Shown piece by piece: positions 35,803 to 44,003 of a DNA stretch of 64,000 nt. Position 1 is the first letter of the stretch; each line of letters begins with the position of its first letter. The stretch covers positions 248,001 to 312,000 of the forward strand of contig NZ_JAOOPY010000006.1 of assembly GCF_025486315.1 (NCBI RefSeq), in the 5' to 3' direction. The position numbers and the translations under genes were made by a program. Under the pieces are notes generated by a model, which made no database searches, was not told the origin of the DNA, and saw only the letters and a program-made list of their open reading frames with translations. Source of the DNA: Variovorax sp. N23. Its GTDB lineage: Bacteria; Pseudomonadota; Gammaproteobacteria; Burkholderiales; Burkholderiaceae_C.

Positions 35803-38802
35803 ATGCTGTTGACCAAGAAGTCCCCCGGTGCCGTGCGTGCCGGCCAGGCCACCGCCCCTTCCGCCTCTGCCGGCGCCTCCCCGTTCATCCACAGCCTGCG
35901 CCGCGGGCTGTCGAATGCCCTGCCGACGATGGACCGCCGCGCCTTCCTGCGCCGCTCGGGCCTGGGTGTCGGTGTCGGCCTCGCCGCCACCCAGCTCACG
36001 CTGATCCGCAAGGCGAACGCCGCCGATGCGAGCCGCCCGACGGCCGTCGGCAAGGGCAAGATCGAAGTCAAGCGCACCGTCTGCTCGCACTGTTCGGTCG
36101 GCTGCGCGGCGGATGCCGTCGTCGAGAACGGCGTCTGGGTGCGCCAGGAAGCGGTGTTCGATTCGCCCATCAACCTCGGCGCGCATTGCGCCAAGGGCGC
36201 GGCATTGCGCGAGCACGGCCATGGCGAATACCGCCTGCGCTATCCGATGAAGCTGGTCAACGGCAAGTACGAACGCATCAGTTGGGACACCGCGCTCGAC
36301 GAGATCACCGCCAAGATCAAGGACCTGCGCCAGGCCAGCGGCCCCGATTCGGTCTACTGGATCGGTTCGTCCAAGCACAGCAACGAGCAGGCCTACCTGC
36401 TGCGCAAGTTCGTCAGCTTCTTCGGCAGCAACAACTGCGACCATCAGGCGCGCATCTGCCACTCGACCACCGTCGCGGGCGTGGCGAACACATGGGGCTA
36501 CGGTGCCATGACCAATTCGTACAACGACATGCGCAACGCCAAGGTGGCGCTGTACATCGGCTCGAACGCGGCCGAGGCGCACCCGGTGAGCATGCTGCAC
36601 CTGCTGCATGCCAAGGAAAACGGCTGCAAGGTGATCGTGGTCGACCCGCGCTACACCCGCACCGCGGCCAAGTCCGACGAGTACGTGCGCATCCGCTCCG
36701 GCTCGGACATCGCTTTCCTGTTCGGCGTGCTGCACCACATCTTCAAGAACGGCTGGGAAGACAAGAAGTACATCAACGACCGGGTCTTCGGCATGGACAA
36801 GGTCCGCGAAGAAGTGCTTGCCAAGTGGACACCGGACAAGGTCGAAGAAGCCTGCGGCGTGAAGGAAGCGCAGGTGCTGAAGGTCGCGACCTGGCTCAAC
36901 GAGAACCGCCCCGGCACCATCGTCTGGTGCATGGGCCAGACCCAGCACACCATCGGCAACGCGATCGTGCGTGCCTCCTGCATCCTGCAGCTGGCCCTGG
37001 GCAACGTGGGCAAGAGCGGCGGCGGCACCAACATCTTCCGCGGCCACGACAACGTGCAGGGCGCGACCGACGTCGGCCCCAACCCCGATTCGCTGCCCGG
37101 CTACTACGGCCTGGTCGAAGGCTCTTGGAAGCACTTCGCCAAGGCGTGGGGCGTGGACTTCGAGTGGATCAAGAAGCAGTTCGCGTCGCCCGCGATGATG
37201 AGCAAGCCCGGCATCACGCTGTCGCGCTGGATCGACGGCGTGCTCGAGAAGAACGAGCTGATCGACCAGGACTCGAACCTGCGCGGCGTCTTCTACTGGG
37301 GCCATTCGCCCAACTCGCAGACCCGCGGTCTGGAGATGAAGCGGGCGATGGACAAGCTCGACCTGCTGGTCGTGGTCGACCCGTACCCGTCGGCGACGGC
37401 GGCCATGGCCGCCATGCCCGGCCGCGCGGAAGACCAGAACCCGAACCGCGCCGTCTATCTGCTGCCGGCCTGCACCCAGTTTGAGACCAGCGGTTCGTGC
37501 ACCGCGTCGAACCGCTCGCTGCAATGGCGCGAGAAGGTGATCGAGCCGCTGTGGGAAAGCCGCAGCGACCACATGATCATGCAGCAGTTCGCCGACCGCC
37601 TGGGCTTCGGCAAGGAACTGAGCAAGAACTACAAGATGCAGAAGGTCAACGGCATGGACGAGCCGGTGCCCGACGACATCCTGCGCGAGATGAACCGCTC
37701 GGTGTGGACCATCGGCTACACCGGCCAGAGCCCCGAGCGCCTGCAGGCCCACATGCGCAACATGGGCGCCTTTGACGTGAAGACGCTCAAGGCCAAGGGT
37801 TCGGTGAAAGACAAGGTCAACGGCTACGACATCGCCGGCGACTACTTCGGCCTGCCGTGGCCCTGCTGGGGCACGCCCGAGTTCAAGCACCCGGGTTCGC
37901 CCAACCTGTACGACACGTCCAAGCACGTGATGGACGGCGGCGGCAACTTCCGCGCGAACTTCGGTGTGGAGCGCGACGGGCAGAACCTGCTGGCCGAAGA
38001 CGGCTCCTATTCGTTGGGCGCCGACATCACGACCGGCTACCCCGAGCTCGACCACCTGCTGCTGAAGAAGCTCGGCTGGTGGGACGAACTCAACGAGACC
38101 GAGAAGAAGGAAGCCGACGGCAAGAACTGGAAGACCGACAACTCCGGCGGCATGATCCGCGTGTTCATGAAGAACCACGGCTGCCACCCGTTCGGCAACG
38201 CCAAGGCACGTGCCGTCGTCTGGAACTTCCCCGACCCGATTCCGCAGCACCGCGAGCCGCTCTACGGCAACCGGCCGGACCTGATGGTCAAGTACCCGAC
38301 GCACGACGACAAGATGGCGTTCTGGCGGTTGCCCACGCTGTACAAGACCATCCAGCAGAAGAACATCGCCGACAAGGTGGCCGACAAGTTCCCGCTGGTG
38401 CTCACCTCGGGCCGGTTGGTCGAGTACGAAGGCGGCGGCGAAGAGACGCGCTCGAACCCCTGGCTGGCCGAACTGCAGCAGGAGATGTTCATCGAGATCA
38501 ACCCGCAGGTGGCGGCCTCGAAGGGCATCCAGAACGGCGGCCGTGCCTGGGTCCACACGCCGACGGGCGCTAAGCTCAACGTGCAGGCCCTGGTGACCGA
38601 GCGCGTCGGGCCCGACACCGTCTTCATGCCGTTCCACTTCTCCGGCCACTGGCAGGGCGCAGACATGCTGCCTTACTACCCCGCCGGCGCGCACCCGATC
38701 GTGCGCGGCGAGGCGATCAACACCGGCACCACGTACGGCTACGACAGCGTGACGATGATGCAAGAAACGAAAACGACGATCTGCAACGTCGAGAAAGCCT
38801 AA
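35803..38802 (+). CDS. fdhA: Formate dehydrogenase catalytic (alpha) subunit, Cys type
   Basis: The 999-residue enzyme oxidises formate to CO2 at a Mo/W-bis-MGD centre. The Tat motif DRRAFLRRSG (residues 44-53) sends it to the periplasm. A 4Fe-4S site follows (C94, C97, C101, C129), then the metal ligand Cys219 with His220 in HQARICHSTT. The ligand is Cys and not selenocysteine. Other typical segments are FRGHDNVQGATD and the C-terminal dinucleotide-binding domain. fdhB starts 9 bp downstream. Confidence 0.95.
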   Translation: MLLTKKSPGAVRAGQATAPSASAGASPFIHSLRRGLSNALPTMDRRAFLRRSGLGVGVGLAATQLTLIRKANAADASRPTAVGKGKIEVKRTVCSHCSVGCAADAVVENGVWVRQEAVFDSPINLGAHCAKGAALREHGHGEYRLRYPMKLVNGKYERISWDTALDEITAKIKDLRQASGPDSVYWIGSSKHSNEQAYLLRKFVSFFGSNNCDHQARICHSTTVAGVANTWGYGAMTNSYNDMRNAKVALYIGSNAAEAHPVSMLHLLHAKENGCKVIVVDPRYTRTAAKSDEYVRIRSGSDIAFLFGVLHHIFKNGWEDKKYINDRVFGMDKVREEVLAKWTPDKVEEACGVKEAQVLKVATWLNENRPGTIVWCMGQTQHTIGNAIVRASCILQLALGNVGKSGGGTNIFRGHDNVQGATDVGPNPDSLPGYYGLVEGSWKHFAKAWGVDFEWIKKQFASPAMMSKPGITLSRWIDGVLEKNELIDQDSNLRGVFYWGHSPNSQTRGLEMKRAMDKLDLLVVVDPYPSATAAMAAMPGRAEDQNPNRAVYLLPACTQFETSGSCTASNRSLQWREKVIEPLWESRSDHMIMQQFADRLGFGKELSKNYKMQKVNGMDEPVPDDILREMNRSVWTIGYTGQSPERLQAHMRNMGAFDVKTLKAKGSVKDKVNGYDIAGDYFGLPWPCWGTPEFKHPGSPNLYDTSKHVMDGGGNFRANFGVERDGQNLLAEDGSYSLGADITTGYPELDHLLLKKLGWWDELNETEKKEADGKNWKTDNSGGMIRVFMKNHGCHPFGNAKARAVVWNFPDPIPQHREPLYGNRPDLMVKYPTHDDKMAFWRLPTLYKTIQQKNIADKVADKFPLVLTSGRLVEYEGGGEETRSNPWLAELQQEMFIEINPQVAASKGIQNGGRAWVHTPTGAKLNVQALVTERVGPDTVFMPFHFSGHWQGADMLPYYPAGAHPIVRGEAINTGTTYGYDSVTMMQETKTTICNVEKA

Positions 38803-38811
38803 GGACTGGCC

Positions 38812-39432
38812 ATGGCACGAATGAAATTTGTCTGCGATGCCGAGCGTTGCATCGAGTGCAACGGCTGCGTCACGGCCTGCAAGAACGAGAACGAGGTGCC
38901 GTGGGGCGTGAACCGCCGCCGCGTCGTCACGCTCAACGACGGGGTGCCGGGCGAGAAGTCGATCTCGGTGGCCTGCATGCATTGCTCCGACGCGCCCTGC
39001 ATGGCGGTCTGCCCGGTGCAGTGCTTCTACCGCACCGAAGAAGGCGTGGTGCTGCACGACAAGGATGTCTGCATCGGCTGCGGCTACTGCTCGTACGCCT
39101 GCCCCTTCGGCGCGCCGCAGTTCCCGACGCAGGGCACCTTCGGCGCCCGCGGCAAGATGGACAAGTGCACCTTCTGCGCCGGCGGCCCCGAGGCCAACGG
39201 CTCCGAAGCCGAGTTCGAGAAGTACGGCCGCAACCGCCTGGCCGAAGGCAAGCTGCCGGCCTGCGCCGAGATGTGCTCGACCAAGGCCCTGCTGGCCGGC
39301 GACGGCGACGTGGTGGCCGACATCTTCCGCACCCGCGTGCTGCACCGCGGCAAGGGCGCCGAAGTGTGGGGCTGGGGCACCGCCTACGGTTCGCAGCAGG
39401 CGGGCACGCCGACCAACGGGGTCAAGCAATGA
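38812..39432 (+). CDS. fdhB: Formate dehydrogenase iron-sulfur (beta) subunit
   Basis: The 206-residue ferredoxin-like subunit carries four 4Fe-4S motif groups: CIECNGCVTAC, CMHCSDAPCMAVCP, CIGCGYCSYACP, and CTFC...CAEMC. It passes electrons from FdhA to the membrane cytochrome. No C-terminal transmembrane anchor is visible, unlike E. coli FdnH, so it may rely on FdhA and FdhC for membrane association. It overlaps the next gene by 4 bp. Confidence 0.94.
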   Translation: MARMKFVCDAERCIECNGCVTACKNENEVPWGVNRRRVVTLNDGVPGEKSISVACMHCSDAPCMAVCPVQCFYRTEEGVVLHDKDVCIGCGYCSYACPFGAPQFPTQGTFGARGKMDKCTFCAGGPEANGSEAEFEKYGRNRLAEGKLPACAEMCSTKALLAGDGDVVADIFRTRVLHRGKGAEVWGWGTAYGSQQAGTPTNGVKQ

Positions 39433-39677
39433 GCCGCGCCGGCATCGTTGCGATGGCGCTGACCGGCTGCGCGCTGGTCTCAGCCTGCGGCGAGAAGCCG
39501 CAGACCAACGCGCAGGGCGTCAAGTACGACGCCGTGCCCTGGAGCGGCACCGGCGAGCAGGCCAACACCGGCACGGTCTTCACGGCCCCCGGCTGGAAGG
39601 TCGGCGACAAGACCGCCTGGGAACAGCAGATCAAGACCCGCATGCTGGGCCAGAACGAATACAACAAAGAGAACTGA
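39429..39677 (+). CDS. Small lipoprotein of the formate dehydrogenase operon
   Basis: The 82-residue protein has a lipoprotein-type signal (MSRAGIVAMALTGCALVSAC, lipobox LVSAC) and a short soluble part with GVKYDAVPWSGTG and TAPGWKVGDKTAWEQQI. The function is unknown. It is translationally coupled to fdhB (ATGA overlap) and 10 bp ahead of fdhC, so it is probably a structural or assembly component of the complex. Confidence 0.78.
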   Translation: MSRAGIVAMALTGCALVSACGEKPQTNAQGVKYDAVPWSGTGEQANTGTVFTAPGWKVGDKTAWEQQIKTRMLGQNEYNKEN

Positions 39678-39687
39678 GCGAGGCCAC

Positions 39688-40899
39688 ATGAGACATGTGC
39701 TGACGACAGCTTCCCTGGTTCTGGCGATGGCGCTCGGCGTCGGCACGGCTGCGGCGCAAGCGCCCGGTGCTTCCGTGAGCGGCACCGTCACCGAGGCGCC
39801 GGCCACCACGCCTGCGCCCGTGAACGGCGGCATCCGCAGCCAGAACATCTTCGACGTCAAGCCAGAGGCCAGCGCCGACCCCAACTACCTGAACCAGACC
39901 AACGGCGAGCGCGCCAAGGTGCAGCCGGGCAACAACGCGCCGATGTGGCGCCAGGTGGGGCAGGGCACGACCGGCTACAGCAGCCTGCCCAAGAGCGAGG
40001 CCCCCGAGGCCGGCAACCTGATCCAGCCCTTCGTGCAGTACCCCGGCTCGCGTTACACCAATGCGGGTGAGGCCTGGCGGCAGGTGCGCAACGACTGGAT
40101 CATCCCCTACGGCGCGGCGCTGCTCTTCGTCACGCTGCTGGCGCTGGCCATCTTCTATTTCACGCGCGGCACCATCGGGCTGCATGGCTCCGAGACTGGC
40201 CGGAAGATCGAACGCTTCACGCCCTTCGAGCGCGCCACGCACTGGTCGAACGCCATCGCCTTCGTCACGCTGGCCATCTCCGGCATCGTGATGGCCTTCG
40301 GCAAGTTCTTCCTGCTGCCGATCCTCGGCGGCGCGATCTTCGGCTACCTGACCTACGCGCTGAAGACCATCCACAACTTCGTTGGCCCGCTGTTCGTGGT
40401 GACGACCATCTTCATGATCGTCACCTTCATCCGCAGCAACTGGCCCACCATGGCTGACCTGAAATGGCTGCGCCATGCCGGCGGTTTGTTCGGCGGCAAG
40501 GAAGTCCCGTCCCACCGCTTCAATGCCGGCGAGAAGGCCGTGTTCTGGGGCGGTGTGCTGTTCCTCGGCACCTTTGTGATCGGCTCGGGCCTGTTCCTCG
40601 ACAAGCTGCTGCCGGGCTTCGTCTACACCCGCGGCGAGATGCAGATCGCGCACATGGTCCATGCCGTGGCCACGCTGTGCATGACGGCGATGATCATGGG
40701 CCACATCTACATCGGCACGCTGGGCATGTCGGGCGCCTACAAGGCCATGCGCACCGGTTATGTGGACGAGACCTGGGCCAAGGAGCACCACGAACTCTGG
40801 TACGACGACATCGTGGCCGGCAAGATCCCGGCGCAGCGCTCGACCGACGCTCGCTCGACTCCGGCACGCAGCGTGCCGGCCGAAGGAACCCCCTCATGA
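39688..40899 (+). CDS. fdhC: Formate dehydrogenase cytochrome b (gamma) subunit
   Basis: The 403-residue protein has a signal peptide (about 1-26), a long periplasmic N-terminal segment of about 100 residues, and then five hydrophobic helices. The last four resemble FdnI-type cytochrome b556 (ERATHWSNAIAFVTL, TIHNFVGPLFVV, MVHAVATLCMTAMIMGHIYIG), with candidate heme-ligand His residues. It anchors the FdhAB dimer and passes electrons to quinone. It overlaps the next gene by 4 bp. Confidence 0.92.
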   Translation: MRHVLTTASLVLAMALGVGTAAAQAPGASVSGTVTEAPATTPAPVNGGIRSQNIFDVKPEASADPNYLNQTNGERAKVQPGNNAPMWRQVGQGTTGYSSLPKSEAPEAGNLIQPFVQYPGSRYTNAGEAWRQVRNDWIIPYGAALLFVTLLALAIFYFTRGTIGLHGSETGRKIERFTPFERATHWSNAIAFVTLAISGIVMAFGKFFLLPILGGAIFGYLTYALKTIHNFVGPLFVVTTIFMIVTFIRSNWPTMADLKWLRHAGGLFGGKEVPSHRFNAGEKAVFWGGVLFLGTFVIGSGLFLDKLLPGFVYTRGEMQIAHMVHAVATLCMTAMIMGHIYIGTLGMSGAYKAMRTGYVDETWAKEHHELWYDDIVAGKIPAQRSTDARSTPARSVPAEGTPS

Positions 40900-41306
40900 C
40901 TTTCACGATGAACACCTTCGCTCCGGCGCTGTTGGCCCTGGCGCTGGCTGCGCCATCCGCTTTCGCCAAACTGCCCGCACCCAACCCGACGCCCGAAGCC
41001 AAGGCCAAGGCCGCCGAAACGGCTGCCAAGGCGGCCTGGGCCGCCAAGGTGGACAACCTCAAGCTGTGCCAGGCGCAGGACCGTGTGGCCGCCAAGTACC
41101 GCACCAGCGCGGCTGCGGCGGGCAAGCCGGTGCCCACGCCGGTGGCCACGCCGCCGTGCGCAGACCCGGGCCCCTTCGCCTACGTGCCGCCGGTCGATCC
41201 GAAGCCGATCGAAGCCGCGGGCGCCCATTCCCCGGCCACGACGGCGACGGCGCCGCCCAGCACCAACCAGAAGGCCGCCGAGGCCATCCCCGACGCCAAG
41301 AAGTGA
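40896..41306 (+). CDS. Small exported protein at end of fdh operon
   Basis: The 136-residue protein has a Sec-type signal peptide ending ...APSAFA, an Ala/Lys-rich helical segment, two Cys residues (KLCQAQ and PPCADP) that could pair, and a Pro/Ala-rich tail. The function is unknown. The ATG overlaps the fdhC stop by 4 bp, so it is the last gene of the fdh operon. Confidence 0.78.
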   Translation: MTFTMNTFAPALLALALAAPSAFAKLPAPNPTPEAKAKAAETAAKAAWAAKVDNLKLCQAQDRVAAKYRTSAAAAGKPVPTPVATPPCADPGPFAYVPPVDPKPIEAAGAHSPATTATAPPSTNQKAAEAIPDAKK

Positions 41307-41384
41307 GGGCGCTGCGCGGGGCGCGCGCACGGGCGGGATGGATTGCCTAAACTGGCCGACCATCGTCACCCGAAGGGCCTTCGC

Positions 41385-42395
41385 ATGAGCATCCCCACCA
41401 CCCGCCTCGGCCGCACCGGCCTGACCGTGTCGCGCCTCGCGCTCGGCACCATGACCTTCGGCCTGCAGACCGAAGAGTCTGTCTCGCACGCCATCCTCGA
41501 CAAGGCCACCGACGGCGGCATCAACTTCCTCGACATCGCCGACGTGTACCCGCTGGGTGGCGGGCTCGACACGGCCGGGCGCACCGAAGAGATCGTCGGC
41601 CGCTGGCTGAAGAACCAGGGCGCGAGCCGCCGCGAGAACTTCATCGTCGCCACCAAGGCCGTCGGCAAGATGGGTCCGAACGCCTGGGACCAGGGCGCGT
41701 CGCGCAAGCACCTGCTGAGCGCCATCGACGCGTCGTTGAAGCGCCTGCAGCTCGACCATGTCGACCTGTACCAGCTGCACAGCGACGACCGCGAGACGCC
41801 GCTGGACGAAGCCGTCGAGGCGATGGACACCATCGTCAAGTCGGGCCGCGCGCGCTACATCGGCGTGTCGAACTTCCTGGCCTACCGCCTGGCGCGCGCG
41901 CTGGGCCGCGCGGACTACCTGCGGCTCACGCGCTTCGTCTCGGTGCAGCCGCGCTACAGCCTGCTGTTCCGCGAGATCGAGCGCGAGCTGCTGCCGTTGG
42001 TCGGTGAAGAGGGCCTGGGCGTGATCCCGTACAACCCGCTTGCCGGCGGCCTGTTGACTGGCAAGTACAAGCCGGGTGCCAAGCCCGAGGAGAACACCCG
42101 CTTCACGCTCGGCACCGCCGGCGCGATGTACCAGGACCGCTACTGGAACGACCGCAGCTTCGATGCGGTGCAGCGTTTGCATGCCGTGGCCGAAGAAGCC
42201 GGCGTGCCGCTCGCGACACTGGCCGTCGCGTGGGTGATGGCCAACCCGTTGATCGCTGCGCCGCTGCTGGGCGCCAGCCGGCCCGACCAGCTCGACGCCA
42301 CGCTGGCCGCGGCCGAGTACAAGCTCGACCCGGCGCTGAAGGCGAGGCTCGACGAGCTGACGGCCGAGTTCCGCAAGGGCGACGCGCCTCGTTGA
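41385..42395 (+). CDS. Aldo/keto reductase
   Basis: The 336-residue NADPH-dependent oxidoreductase has a TIM-barrel AKR pattern. The catalytic set includes Asp and Tyr in FLDIADVYPLGGG, Lys in VATKAVG and His in YQLHSDD. IGVSNF and the C-terminal LLGASRPDQLDATL (NADP site) are also present. The ATG at 41385 gives the usual start just before the first strand. The substrate is unknown. A short copy resembling its C-terminus is found at 46173-46223. Confidence 0.92.
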   Translation: MSIPTTRLGRTGLTVSRLALGTMTFGLQTEESVSHAILDKATDGGINFLDIADVYPLGGGLDTAGRTEEIVGRWLKNQGASRRENFIVATKAVGKMGPNAWDQGASRKHLLSAIDASLKRLQLDHVDLYQLHSDDRETPLDEAVEAMDTIVKSGRARYIGVSNFLAYRLARALGRADYLRLTRFVSVQPRYSLLFREIERELLPLVGEEGLGVIPYNPLAGGLLTGKYKPGAKPEENTRFTLGTAGAMYQDRYWNDRSFDAVQRLHAVAEEAGVPLATLAVAWVMANPLIAAPLLGASRPDQLDATLAAAEYKLDPALKARLDELTAEFRKGDAPR

Positions 42396-42944
42396 TCGTC
42401 GCTGTGCGGCCCAATCTGGCAAGAGGCATGAGGCCATTGCTCATGCAAAAGGCATGTTGGCCCGCTGTTGCCTAGACTCTCTGCATGACTACCCTCGTTG
42501 TTTGCAACCACGCTGCCTTGGCCGCACTGCTTCTTGCAGCGGCCTACGCACGCGCGGTCGCAAAGATGCGGCGTCGTCAGCTGACGCCCGCACATTCCTA
42601 AGCCCGGCGGTCGCTCTCTCTCCCTTCAGCGCAACCATCCACCGCCGGGCACAAGCCTCGCGCGTCAGCGGACGTCCGACATAGCCGGCGTTCGCATCGA
42701 TGGAGTGCTGCCATGCATGCAGTCGTTCACGGCGAGCCGACGCTCGTCGACTTTGATCACGCACGTCTCACGAAGCTGGTAGCTCACCAGCCTAAGCCCC
42801 CCGGCGACCGCACCCGGTAGCCTGCCGGCCGCGCCCCATCGCTCCAGGCTCACACGCGAGCCGCCTCGTTCCGCCACTGCGTTCCAGTCGCCGCGACAGC
42901 GTGCGCCTCGAAGGCTGGCGTCAGCCATTCGCAAAGGATTTCCC
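42396..42944. other. 549-bp intergenic region
   Basis: This stretch lies between the aldo/keto reductase and UspA genes. Only a possible 38-residue small ORF (42485-42601) can be proposed. Other frames are short and show no recognisable family. A clear ribosome site (AAAGGATTT) precedes the UspA start at 42945. No terminator or RNA was recognised. Confidence 0.5.
42485..42601 (+). CDS. Possible small membrane peptide
   Basis: This 38-codon frame would encode a peptide with a hydrophobic middle (AALAALLLAAAYARA) and a basic tail (KMRRRQ). No good ribosome site is visible before the ATG. It is listed only because the spacer is otherwise empty. Confidence 0.2.
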   Translation: MTTLVVCNHAALAALLLAAAYARAVAKMRRRQLTPAHS

Positions 42945-43901
42945 ATGACCCCTCGTTCCATTCTTGCCGTGACCGACTTCTCGATTCACGGAGGCAGGGC
43001 GCTGGACCGTGCGGCGCTGCTGAGCGCCGAGCACGGCGCGGTTCTCAAGCTGGCCTGTCTAGCCTACCCGGGAGAAGCGCCACCGTCGGATGCGGCCACC
43101 CGGCTCGCCCACCATGCGCTGCAGCTCTCGCAGATCCACCGCATCGATGTCCGTGCCGTGAGCCGCCTTGCCCATGCGGTTGAGGATCTGCTGCCCGAGG
43201 TGAGCGCTGCCGACCTGGTCGTGTGCGGCACCGCGCCGGTGAGAAACCTGCGTTCGTTCTTCCTGGGCCAGCCGGTGGAAGCGCTGATCCGCAACGCGCG
43301 GCGGCCCGTGCTGGTTGCGCGCCGGAGCGCCAAGCGTTCGTACCGCAACATGCTGGTCGCCGTCGACTTCTCGGAGGCCTCGCGTGGCCTGGTGGACATG
43401 GGCTTCTCGCTCGGCAAGACGGCTTCGGTCGAGCTGTTCCATGCCGTCAGCACCGCGAACGAAGGGAAGCTTCGTTATGCCGAAGTGTCGGATCGTGCCA
43501 TCAAGGCCTACCGCGACCAATGCAGGCGCCACGCCCAGGACCGGATGTTCTGGCTCACCGACTCTTACGATTCGCGGCGCAACCGGGTGCAGTCGGCCCT
43601 CGCGCACGGCGACCCCGCCAGGCAGACGTTGGTGCAGCAGCAACGCAACGGGTCGGAGCTCATCGTCGTGGGCAAGCACCCCGCCTCGACCTTCACGGAC
43701 ATGCTGTTCGGGAGCGTGGCAGTCCGCATCCTGGCCTACTCGGCCACGGACGACCTGCGTGCCGACGTGCTGATCGTTCCGCATGACTGGCAACCTGCGT
43801 CGAGCACGTCTGCGGCCAGTCGGCTGCAGGCTGAGCGGCTTCCTTCACGCCGGGTCAGGGCTGGCGCACCGCAGTCGCCGCGTGGGCCCTCGATGATTTG
43901 A
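42945..43901 (+). CDS. Tandem universal stress protein (UspA-type)
   Basis: The 318-residue protein has two Usp-like domains: residues 1-128 (SILAVTDFSIHGGRALDRA, ending RRPVLVARR) and about 130-280 (YRNMLVAVDFSEAS, VVGKHPASTFTDMLFGSVAVRIL, VLIVPHD). The second domain has a near-canonical GxxxxxxxxxGS nucleotide-binding pattern; the first is more divergent. A basic tail follows. It is likely a general stress protein in the cytoplasm. No operon partner is seen. Confidence 0.88.
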   Translation: MTPRSILAVTDFSIHGGRALDRAALLSAEHGAVLKLACLAYPGEAPPSDAATRLAHHALQLSQIHRIDVRAVSRLAHAVEDLLPEVSAADLVVCGTAPVRNLRSFFLGQPVEALIRNARRPVLVARRSAKRSYRNMLVAVDFSEASRGLVDMGFSLGKTASVELFHAVSTANEGKLRYAEVSDRAIKAYRDQCRRHAQDRMFWLTDSYDSRRNRVQSALAHGDPARQTLVQQQRNGSELIVVGKHPASTFTDMLFGSVAVRILAYSATDDLRADVLIVPHDWQPASSTSAASRLQAERLPSRRVRAGAPQSPRGPSMI

Positions 43902-44003
43902 GTCTTGGATCAATCCATCTGAAATTTCGATTTTACGGATGGTTGGGTGCGTCCTACATTGTCTCCGGGCAAGACACGACCCATCACAACGACCGGAGAC
44001 AAC

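Noticed and set aside
36460-36461. Selenocysteine at the formate dehydrogenase active site
   Set aside because: The codon in the ARICHS motif is TGC (Cys), not TGA, and no in-frame TGA occurs in the gene.
35758-39429. A 1223-codon open frame on the minus strand
   Set aside because: It is antisense to fdhA and fdhB, and its translation is low-complexity and His/Arg/Ala-rich. It is a GC artefact.
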